A stretch of 64,000 bases of DNA from Spisula solida. Taxonomy: Eukaryota > Mollusca > Bivalvia > Venerida > Mactridae. Positions 46,119-56,600 of this stretch are shown here, one piece after another. The position numbers and the translations under genes are program-made. The stretch spans positions 49,332,722 through 49,396,721 of the forward strand of contig OX365952.1 in NCBI GenBank assembly GCA_947247005.1, written 5' to 3'. Positions within the stretch are counted from its first letter, which is position 1. Each line of letters begins with the position of its first letter. The notes beneath the pieces are model-generated. The model ran no database searches. It saw nothing but the letters and a program-made list of their open reading frames with translations, and was not told the DNA's origin.

Positions 46119-47192
46119 CTGTTAAAAATCACAATCGGAATCTTTAAACCCCATCCACAATTTTAACATTTTTTAAAAAGGTGTCATTAATATCCAATTT
46201 ATATTAAATGTTCTTATATTCCAAGCATTCTAGAAATAAAGTGAACGTAACTAAATGTATACTCATTCAATGTCTACTTATATTGCAATTTATATACACA
46301 GCAAGTAGGTAACATGTTCATATAAATGTTTCGTCTTTATTTCCTTCATTCTTTGTAGCATTCAAGCGAGAGCGCTAAAACAAAAGTGTATATTGTTAAT
46401 ATAACAAAGCAGCGGCTTATCAAATGACATCAATATATAAACACATGTGATCAAGCGTGTCATTGAGCTTTCGATTAAATACCTTAATACTATACCAAGT
46501 AATATATCTCCTGGTGATGTGTTGTGATTTAAAATTAGTGACTAAAAATTGAGGACTAAATGAGCACGTGCATGGATAATTCTTAAACCGCTACCTGCAG
46601 TTAAACCTTGGACGATGTTTTATTGAGGTAGACGTTGTGAATAGTGTTGCACTGTTCAACAGTATTTAAGTCAAATGGACACTACCCAGTCATTATCCGA
46701 TTAAAACATCGTCAAATACTCATAAATGTTTAAACTTTTACACATTGTCATAAAACCGTCACATACTCTCATACAAACTCTTCGGAACGATTTATTAGTT
46801 TTCAAAAAGTGTTTAATTAATCTTTTTGAAGACAAATAAATCGTTCGGTATTTTTGTGATAACATGTCGTAATTGTATATATCGAAAAGATCTATTTTAT
46901 CATATTATTCACTGGACAACTGAAACAACTTGAAATAACGTATTTATGCTCAATGTTTCATTGAGGATAGATACAGTAAAACCTCGATAAGACGAGCATC
47001 GTTATCACGAGCATCCGGCCTATGTCGAGCAAAGTCCTGGTGTATTTGCTATATGTTGTTTATTAATAAACTTCTGATATGTCAAACACCTGGCCTATCT
47101 GGAGCATTTGGATTATCCCGATGGGTCCTCGAGATAACGAGGTTTTACTGTAAAATGTACTACACATTGCAGAAGCAACATTAATATTTCAG
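46119..47192. promoter_or_regulatory. Shared head-to-head intergenic (candidate bidirectional promoter) region
   Basis: About 1.07 kb separates the acceptors of the first coding exons of the two macro genes. It must hold the 5'UTR exons or first introns of both and, most simply, a shared promoter. I see no convincing TATA, ISRE (GAAANNGAAA) or kappa-B element; AT-rich tracts prevail. A Tigger-like MITE occupies 46972-47152. Confidence 0.5.
46972..47152. repeat. Tigger/pogo-like MITE in the shared promoter region
   Basis: Ends TACAGTAAAACCTCGATAAG and CGAGATAACGAGGTTTTACT-GTA, with inner GAGCATC / GGAGCAT blocks. Its right end is 40 bp upstream of the plus gene acceptor. Confidence 0.82.
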
Positions 47193-48498
47193 GAAAGGAA
47201 CAAGATGGATGCCCCCTGTCAGTCGTCGGTTTCAGCCAATACTGTAGCATCACTGAAGAAAATAAAAGGAGGGATTCCCGGTGTGATCAAAGAACTGAAG
47301 TCTGATCATGGTATTACTGCAAAACATGATAACAAAGGGAATAGACTGACTTTATATGGAGATGATGATGATATACTTGACCTTGGAATCTATATGCTGG
47401 ATGTTAAAGCAGGTGTTTCTGGTAAAAGAGGCAAAAAGGAACTTGGTGGTAATTGCACTGTCAAATGGACATTTACTGACAGACAGGCGGTCAACATTAA
47501 ACGCCTTTTCGGAGCCGAAACAAGCAACTTGAAAGATAGATATAAGGCGACATTGTCGGATGGTGACCCCAAAGCAAGAAAAACAATTGAAACAGTGACT
47601 ATTGCATGTCCTTATGAGAGTTATTCTGATATTGATAGTGAGATAAACAAAATCGAGAACAAGTTGAACGAGTGCATCAAAGTTAGTGAGCCTATATCAA
47701 GCCCCGATGATAATCAGCATGCCAAAGATTTTGCAAAGAAAGAAACTGACACTTTTTATTGTGAATATGAAAAGGATGAACTTACTATATGGGGAAAGAA
47801 CCGGCAGAATTGTGATAACGGTTTGGAAGAATGGAGAAAAGTGTTGAATCAGTTGAAGCCAACGAAAGGTGCAGACGCTGGTGAACAGACGATGTCAGAA
47901 AAAGAAAATGGGAATGTCACGCAACATACACCAACTACAGACAGTGAAGCAAAAGATAACGAGGGGAACAAGGATTCATTCGGTCGCAATTCGCCTCATG
48001 ATATGGTAAATCAAGGAGCGCCTGATGATGTGGTTGGAACCAGCGCAATGGATATTGACAAACGTGAAGTTGGGAAGAAAACTGGAAGTGGAAAATCGAC
48101 GAAATATTCGTTTAATGTAAACGGATTGAATGTTTACGTTTATAACACTTCTATAACTGATATAAAAGATATGGATGCCATAACAAATGCAGCAAATGAA
48201 CGCATGGCGCATGGTGGCGGGGTTGCATACTACATATCAAAAGCTGCAGGTTCAAAAATGGACGATGACTGTAGCAATTATATAAAACAAAACTCAAGAC
48301 TTTCTGTCACTGAAAACTATGTATCCATACCTGGAAAACTGAAATGTAAAGGTATTATTCATGCCGTCGGACCAACATGGAGTGACTATCGCGACAAGAA
48401 GGAATGTGCGTTTGACTTGCAGAGTACAATATGGAAAGTATTGGAAGCGACTAAATCAAGGTCCTGGAGAAAGGTGGCTATTCCTGCGATTAGTTCGG
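47193..48498 (+). CDS. RING-DTC gene exon 1 (KH-like modules, most of macro 1)
   Basis: Acceptor ATTTCAG, then 12 nt UTR and ATG at 47205; donor GTAAAT, phase 1. Encodes MDAPCQSSVS to AIPAISSG. Confidence 0.9.
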
Positions 48499-51400
48499 GT
48501 AAATGTTTTCACATTCTTTGATATACAACATTTGAAAATCATTTACCTTAGCATACGTACACTTTTTCCTCACTACATTGCGTTTATATCATCAATAATA
48601 ATATGTATAGCATGCGAACACCACCAAAGATGTAATTCTACAGGTAGAGTGGGAAACAGTAGTAGCGTAATGAAATGTTGTTTATGCTCATCCTAACATT
48701 CCATGAGATTGTTTGCTACGCTTACACAATTCATTGAAATATCTGTGGCCTCATATATATAGCGTTCTCTGTAAAGATTTATTCCTCCTTTGTCATTCCA
48801 GGTATATTTGGTGTCCCCAAGGCACTGTGTGCTGATATGTATGTGAAAGCATTTATAGAATATGGACACATCTACGGTGATGTTGTAGAAGTTCATTTCA
48901 TCGATTTGAATCAAGAGATATTGGACTTAGTGATAAAGGCGCATACTAGTTGGGCAAATAAAACGTCATCCTTGGAATTCGATAATGCGTTGAAATATGG
49001 CAATTCACAAAACTTACTAGTAACCCAGCGTCAAGGTGACTTTACAAATTTCTTTTGACTATTTGAAATCATTCATAGTCTTAATACATGTACGAGTATT
49101 ATATAAAAAATAAACTGTGGCTTGTTCTGATTATTAGATACACTATGATTGGCAAAAGGAATAAATGCTTTGCCTTATTTACGATCATTGTATGTGCTTG
49201 TAAATGACTGTCAGAATGTATTATTTTCCTCAAAACAATATTGTACGCCTACCTCAACGGCATAGTTGTGGAATCAGTATGCTATTTTGATTGTTAAAGG
49301 GACCATCATATCTGCAGGTACCAGAGGAAGTAGGGATAAATCACCAGCGAAGCAGACATTGCAGTTTGACGGTGTAGGACAAACCACATATGGTGAACGA
49401 ATGTTTAGATACAGGGTTGGTGATAGATTGAACCTGCGAGTATACTGTGGAGATTTCACAAAACTGAATTCAGTGAACGTGGTAGCTGTTCCTGTGACTA
49501 AGGCTGATGGGGGTTTGATAAACATATTCAAAAATATGTACAAAACATATAGTTCGTATATCGATCGGCATTGGTAACTAAATCTTTATTGAATTATTAC
49601 TTCACCAATTTCACCAAATATTTTCCTATAATTATCAATTATTTCTCTGAACTTTTGTTAGTGTCTATGATATCATGCTAATTATGCCTAAATAACGTTA
49701 GGTTCTCATTTAGTTTTAACAAATCTTTCGGTCGTACTTGATATAGGCACCTAATACTACATACTTTCATTTCTGACACGCAGCTAACAACTTCGTCTCA
49801 GAAGCAGGACCTTGAATAGAATTAACTGAACTTGAAATCATGTTTTATAAACTTAGTATTAATTATATATATATAAATTAGTATTGATCATAGCGTCTGT
49901 AATAACCTAACATGCTACGTTTGGCTACTTGTATGGACACCTGAATTAATGACTGCACCTTTCTTATTTTCATAGCAAGAAGGGTTCAACAGAAGGTTCC
50001 GTACACTTGTTTGAAACTGCTAAGGGTTTACCTGATATTGCTAATATAGTGCTGACTTCATTGGATCATAAACGTTTAGACAAAAAGCTACTCTACACTG
50101 CGTTACAGAATCTGTTCAGGTACAAATACAAACATAACGTTGTATCACTGGCAGTGCCGTTAATAGGACTAGGTAAGTCGTCTAGATCATGTTGTATTTA
50201 GAATTTACAGTGTAGCAATACCACGTGACTTTTGGCTACAGTTACAAGAAGAAATTTGTAAACATTGGAAAATAAAATAGACATCAAGTATTTTATTTCG
50301 TTATCGATTTCTATGAAATATACACCCCGCTAAGGGGGAAATTGTTTGCTTTTCATGAAATATAAGATCTTTTTCAGCAGCCTTACAAATGTTTCCATTA
50401 CCCTGTGAAACCTACATGTTCCACTGTTTCACAGGGTAATGGACAAAACGGCACAGTCGCTGAAAAAGATTATATATTTCTTGGAAAGCAAATAATGTTC
50501 CCCTTGGCGTGGCGAATATTTCATAGAAATTGATGAAGAAATAAAACACTTATGGCTACATTCGTGTTCCAATGTTTACAAGTTTCTACTTGGAAATGTA
50601 GTCAAAAGCCACGTGGTATGGCTATACTGATTTATTTAGACGTGTGTTGGTTCATGTTTGATACTTTGTATTTGCAAGAAACCGCAATAAAAGCGCACAT
50701 AAAAAGTCATCAGTAATTACACCAACTTATTAAATAGTGTCGTTTTCTTGCGTATTGTCCCATTTACAGTAACCAGGGTGGTTCGAAAATAACATGCATG
50801 TATACATTGTGCCATCGTCAATGAGTCGACATTTCACTTGGTACCGTCTGAAAAACTCTAAGATCGAAATTACTTTGCAACTGTTTATGTCAGCGAGCTA
50901 CCAGCGAAACGAACACATATCTTGCGATAAATTAAGGATATGTGTTTGTTTTGATTGAATATGGTTTATATCTTATCGTGTAGTGATACAATTCAATATT
51001 TTCAAGAGCGCGTATTTTATCAGTTAGCATTAACTAAATGATGATATTTCGTAAAGTCATAATTATACGATTTCATGTACAACGACTGGATTACTAGTAT
51101 AACACACAATAATTATTTTATATGTGATTTTACGTTGATTAATATTTCATGATTTGGTGATTTACGTAGTTAGTTGACTTTTTATGTTATAGTTAGTAAG
51201 TATTATGTAATTTTTTAATGCTTAAAAAGGATGAAGCGAGGTTCCAACTGGCTTATAATTTAACCGCCAAAATCGGCGTTTTCATTGGCTCAAAATGTAG
51301 GTAACATTCTAATGTATATTAAAAACGAATAGTTTTCAATTGTGCATTGTAAGGAGGGATTGATAGCTTCCACTTTGCAACTTTTATCGTATTTGTTAAA

Positions 51401-53659
51401 GGTCACATCGACGTTAGAAATCATGCATTGGTTGACCAACTCTGTGAATGCATCATCAACAGTGTAGTGGATATCGCAGGAGAACGACTATACCTACGAG
51501 AAATACACTTAGTTAATATAGAACGAGACGCCACTGATCGTATCCAAACAATTCTAAAACAGAGGACCCTATCTGCTGCTGGACATGACATGGTCAGTTC
51601 GGTAACCCAACCCCAACATATGCACGCGCAACAACAGCACTACCAGCAATTTCTATCAGTTGAATGGAGAAAGCACGCGCCAGTTGACGTGCGAAATGAC
51701 AAAGAAGTTTCGATCAAAACACCCGCTGTTTCTAAAGGTGCCAAATGTACGAATCATGCTGAGAAAGAAGCAGTAGCTTCATTAAACTGTGGCAAGCATA
51801 ATATATGTAAAGTATGTCAGCCCAACTATAGTGAGGGCAAGTGTTTAAAATGTAAGCCGGCATCACTGAATAATAGCACAGGATCTACTACTTCGAAGTG
51901 TCCAATCTGTCAGGACGTACCACAACAGCCTAAATCAATGCCTTGTTCACATATCATGTGTAGTGCTTGCTATGAGGAAATGATGAAACATAAACCACAA
52001 TGTCCGATCTGTGGGTATATAGTAGGCACTATTACCGGCACCCAACCTCCTGGTGACATGTTTTATGGATTTCACAAACGTTATGATTTACCAGGCTTCG
52101 AGAAAGAGCAATGTGGAACCATTGTTATATGTTACAGATTTCCCGACGGAAAACAACAGGTAGAATATAAAAACTATCGCGTATGAGTCTATTTGAAGTA
52201 TGATGTACTCATAGGCACATACAATAATACAAATTGTTGCACACGCATTTGTTTGTCTGTGTGTATGTGCATGTGCTACTACATTGTATAACGGACAAAT
52301 AATTTAAACAGAGCATATTTATATAATATATCAATACTATCGCGGCTATGCGGTTGCAGCCTGTGTCTGTGTTCATTTAGAATTTCGACAGCTTGGAAAT
52401 GGTAGGATTATAACTTGTTTAGTTGGGCATTGTGCATTGTATGCTATTTATGTGTTCGGCTGGTTCAGGTTGGCATGGTGCCGTGTTTTTGTATGTTTTC
52501 TGTGCTCGGCTGGTTAAGCTGAGTGCTGCCTTCCCTGTCTGACTTAATATCTCTTTAATATCATCTTTTTGTCGTTATCACTCTGTCCAGAAAGCGTATG
52601 TTATGTAGTTTGGTTAAACAAAAGCAGAATCTTAGACTATTTACTTGTATGGTCTTTTCGGTCTTACCATTGCTGTTACTTGTTACTCGACAACTAAGTA
52701 ACGGACCCTTAAATTGGAAAGTATAGGTACCACTGTATGTGAAGTGTTAGATCACAGGAACTTGCATTTATAATTTGAACAAAAATGAAACTGTCAAGTT
52801 GGTATAGAGAAAATAGTTGTATTAGAATAGTTTGTGGGATATAATCGCATTGCACTCCTGTCTATATTTTAGTAGTACAGTAGGCCTATTGAAAAAAATA
52901 TTATTTTTTTTCATTTTTTTTTCAAATTATAAGTTCCTGTGGTTAGATACTCTGTGTATATCTGCGTTTGCTTAATGATTTCTGATAAAAGACGCAGTGC
53001 GTAGCAATAACGTAAACAACGCTCAAGGTTATGTCCAATTTCGTTTTGCAGGAAAACCATCCACAACCTGGAAGATCCTATAAAGGAATTGAGAGGAATG
53101 CCTTCTTGCCGAATAATGAGGAAGGCAATGACACACTGCAGCTATTACGAATTGCGTTCGATCGGAAGTTGATTTTTACAATAGGGGATTCGACAACAAC
53201 AGGGAGGGAGGGGGTGATCACATGGAACGATATACACCATAAAACTAATCCAAATGGTGGACAACAGAAGTACGTGTTTAGTGCTAATCTTTTCAAATGT
53301 TTGTTTAATTTCATCTTAAACAAATTGGGATTTCAGTTATTCGACTGATTCATTTACATGCGCATACAGACGATTTGAATCAGACTAGGGAATAGAAATG
53401 ATTAGTTTAAATGTCACAAATAACTTCTACAAGCGGTGACTGAAATATATTTGTTTGAATCAATGTTGTTTATTAGTCTTTCATACCGGTAATACTGTAA
53501 TACTGATAATGTTATATCATCGCTTCGTGTATTTTCAGTTTCGGCTATCCTGATCCGACGTACCTCCGACGTGTACGAGAAGAGCTAACAGACAAAGGTG
53601 TCAAGCTACCAGAACCTAAAAACAAGTTATATCCAGATCTGTCTAAAATGAAATTCTAA
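47205..53659 (+). CDS. DTX3L: Macro-macro-RING-Deltex-C E3 ubiquitin ligase (DTX3L/PARP9-like, 7 coding exons, 1025 aa)
   Basis: Coding exons 47205-48498, 48802-49035, 49318-49573, 49976-50172, 51402-52159, 53052-53269 and 53539-53659 join in phase. KH-like modules fill residues 1-220. Macro 1 (about 300-505) has the full ADP-ribose signature DAITNAANERMAHGGGVA, KCKGIIHAVGPTW and VAIPAISSGIFGVPK. Macro 2 (about 545-715) is degenerate. A Cys/His module (775-810) precedes a C3HC4 RING: C827, C830, C842, H844, C847, C850, C861, C864. The Deltex C-terminal domain (868-1025) shows GTQPPGDM, LIFTIGDSTTTG, WNDIHHKT and FGYPDPTYL. RING-DTC ligases ubiquitinate targets and their DTC binds ADP-ribose/NAD. 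Vertebrate DTX3L lacks macro domains and recruits PARP9 for them; here both are in one chain. Confidence 0.92.
48802..49035 (+). CDS. RING-DTC gene exon 2 (end of macro 1)
   Basis: Acceptor CATTCCAG, donor GTGACT, phase 1 at both ends. Encodes IFGVPKALCADMYVKAF; aligns with macro gene exon 2. Confidence 0.85.
49318..49573 (+). CDS. RING-DTC gene exon 3 (linker, start of macro 2)
   Basis: Acceptor TCTGCAG, donor GTAACT, phase 1 in and 2 out. Encodes LNLRVYCGDFTKLN and SYIDRH. It equals macro gene exons 3 plus 4. Confidence 0.78.
49976..50172 (+). CDS. RING-DTC gene exon 4 (macro 2 core)
   Basis: Acceptor TTTCATAG, donor GTAAGT, phase 2 in and 1 out. Encodes KGLPDIANIVLTSLDH and VSLAVPLIGLG. 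Confidence 0.85.
50206..50630. repeat. About 425-bp palindromic foldback element
   Basis: Arms of roughly 190 bp: GCAATACCACGTGACTTTTG / AAAAGCCACGTGGTATGGC, AATACTTGATGT-type to TAAAACACTTATGG, and a centre CCATTACCCTGTGAAAC / GTTTCACAGGGTAATGG. Begins about 33 bp after the exon 4 donor. A related half is at 62218-62400. Confidence 0.9.
51402..52159 (+). CDS. RING-DTC gene exon 5 (end of macro 2, zinc modules, RING, start of DTC)
   Basis: Acceptor TTAAAG, donor GTAGAA, phase 1 in and 0 out. Encodes YLREIHLVN, the Cys/His module, the C3HC4 RING and LPGFEKEQCGTIVICY of the Deltex domain. Confidence 0.92.
52485..52550. repeat. Dispersed repeat, also near 26.70 kb
   Basis: TATGTTTTCTGTGCTCGGCT and GAGTGCTGCC match 26695-26740; reverse-strand fragments (GACAGGGAAGGCAGC) near 24345 and 59766. 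Confidence 0.65.
53052..53269 (+). CDS. RING-DTC gene exon 6 (DTC core)
   Basis: Acceptor TTTTGCAG, donor GTACGT, phase 0 in and 2 out. Encodes HPQPGRSYKGIERNAFLP, FTIGDSTTTG and WNDIHHKT, the hallmark Deltex motifs. Confidence 0.95.
53539..53659 (+). CDS. RING-DTC gene exon 7 (DTC end, stop)
   Basis: Acceptor ATTTTCAG, phase 2 in. Encodes FGYPDPTYLRRVREEL then a short tail and TAA. Confidence 0.93.
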
Positions 53660-56600
53660 TTTCTTAGGCTTTTGTGTTATATATTGATCAGTGTCTGCTC
53701 GGATGTATATTATTACACTACAAATGAATTGTCATTTGATTTACAATGTAGGTTAATCAGAGACTCACGTGTTTTAATACTTATACGAATATTGATTGTG
53801 CATGTAGTGAAGTGGATTTATCATTATGAACAAGTTTTATAAATGTGTCATTATATTAGTATTGTGATATTTATTTCGGTATTATAAAGATGTAGAATTG
53901 AGGCGTACAATCTCCTCCGCTTCTTTAAAAAAGTTTGGGGAACATTCCATCTTGTCAGAAGTAAAAAGCTGATAACTTTAAACAAGCCATTGCAAGTATT
54001 GCAAGTATTCGTAATGGAATTATGACTAGTGGTATTCAAAATCATATTGTACGGTGCCATGTCCTAGCAATGCGAAGCACAAAAGCATTATACCAACCCC
54101 TAAAAAGTGAACACAGTTATCCAGTGACCTACATCACATCACACCAGTTATATCGGTTGATGTGTGGATAACATCACGCGGGGAGATTTTGTATGACTGC
54201 GAAACGTCACACATAACGCTGTTAATTGAGCTCATACAGTGTGATACTTTAATATAGAAAACAATATTTTGATTTGTTTCACATCGGATTTATATTATAG
54301 TCAGTTCTTTATATGGATCGGATCACGAGAAACCACAAAATCTATCATGTGGATACCATCCGGATTACTTGCATGGTTGTTTATGCCTATGAACTGTATA
54401 GGTTTGATAACGTGCTTGGTGACGTCTTAGACATAATGCACTCATAAACGGTTTCTTACAGTTTAAATTGCTCGTTTGTGTTTATAGCTTATTCTGATCG
54501 TTTTATGCACATGTTCATTTCCATATGATGACAAATTGTATTAGGTCCATATTGTTTGGTTTGGTGATCTATATCTCGGGGAGTAATGATGTGGCAAACA
54601 CATGACGTTTGATTTCTATTGTGTCGAACTGCCATGGTGCCAGAACTGATCGAACTGACATTGACCTGGTGTTTGAATACCGGGGTGTATCGCATACCCG
54701 AGGGGGATTTATGGACGGCCATGTTCAGATGGTGCAGGATGGCCATATTGCCTGGTACTGTAGTCAGAATACATACAGGGAGGTTACGGAACATTTCATT
54801 GATTTGATGTTGTATAGGAATATCTTATACCTTGTATATATACTTATAAAAAAGTTTAGCAAGTTTGACTATTTTATTTGTTTTCGTGAAGTTGCATGCT
54901 ATTTAACAAAAGGAAAGTTTAACAATCATTTCATTCCATTTGAAATTCAACCATTTAAGTGAAGGAAATTTTCATCCTGATGGAAATTCGTCACTTGTAA
55001 GGAGATAGGGGTAAATTAGAAAAATCACAAGAAATGTGATGTCGATTATGCCCTCCTTAAGGAGTCATTACAGTCGAACATGTTTGTCTCTTGCTCTTAC
55101 AAAGCTTGAAAACAACGATTATGGGAATGTTATACCAGTTTTGTTCAATGCGTGCTCAAGGTCATGCACATTGGATGGCATTTTGTTCCTCATCTCCTCT
55201 ACTCCCAAGAACGACCAAAATTTGTGAAATCGGCGAAAATTCTAGTGTGTTTGTTTAATCCATGCGGAGATGGTAATTTCAGCTTGAGTTTGATTAACAT
55301 GAACTGTTCAGATGTTCATGAAAAAAGGTTCAAATATGTATGGGTTTTATATGGTCGTAAGTAGCACATACGACTTTCGCATTTTAAGCCAGCGATATGT
55401 ACCTCATTTTCACCATACATACATATCTTAACAACTTAAAACATAGCGGGAAGTTTTACCAATCTTAATATAGCTCGGTACTAGCATCACGGGTAAACAC
55501 CGTACACCGGATATAGCCCCCTTCTTCGCGAGAAAACGAAAGTAAAAGTGGAAATCGATTTTGGACGACGGTAAATTTTCAATGATTATTCTGTAAATAT
55601 TTATGTGATCCATTTGAAGTGAACAAATTTAAGCAGCGGAATGTTTATTTCAAAGCCACGATGTGGTCATTTCCTCTGATCTTTCCTTATTTCTTGACAA
55701 GCAGCATCGAAAGGTATCACTGTTGAAGGACAAGGCTGAAAAACGTACATTTTCCTTTTATTACAGCTAAATTATGCGCTTCCGAGGACTCTGTTTAGAT
55801 TTAAACTTTTACCTGTCATGTTCTTCACCTATGTTTAAACCCTCATCAGTAAACACCCACTAAGAAGCATGTTATTGAAGAAAAACAACATTGTCTTGTG
55901 TACGGTATCTAGCCATAATAACATGTTTAATGTACGGTATCTAGTTATTTGCTGTTCCGGGGTTAGCTGTTCTGTACGGGGGTTAGTTTCCTGATTTTGA
56001 CTCAAAAGTATCTAAATGATATGAAAACAAATGATTCAATGATGTAACATTGCCAAAATATTGTGCAATGATGTTTTTATTTGGTACGAAATACTTTGGG
56101 ACGAATACGCTATTTCCCCATCAGTTTGTATATCGCGACTATTGCTAAACATATATGCCATAAAACGTTTATGTACACCATTTCTATTGCATTAATTACC
56201 CAAACAAATACTTATTTTAAACTTAAAATCGTAATCTTGACCGCTGAACATCCTACCCACTGATGCCAGATGTGCAAAATCGCTATCTCCGCCGATGACT
56301 AATTACTGTTTAAGTTGGTTTATTGTGCATTATTTGGCCCACTGATGTTAATTGAATAACTATAATTTGTTTTTTGTTTAAATATCTATGAAAAATATTT
56401 ACATTTTATATAAAATTAATTTTCTGTAAAAATTACATGTATATAGAAATGATTTTTATTAGAAATGATTATTTACTAATTTCGTCAATTTATATTATTT
56501 ATGTTAGTTATATACGTGAGGTGATAAAAAAGAAATTAGACAAATGCTAAATAAAAATATCATATTCGTTTAGGTGCATTTAATGCCGATTTGTACCTGT

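Noticed and set aside
47271..47279. NF-kappa-B-like GGGATTCCC
   Set aside because: It lies within the coding sequence of the ligase N-terminus and does not fit the full 10-bp consensus.
54609..54962. Plus-strand 117-residue frame
   Set aside because: No domain, no splice context, and an overlapping frame is equally open.
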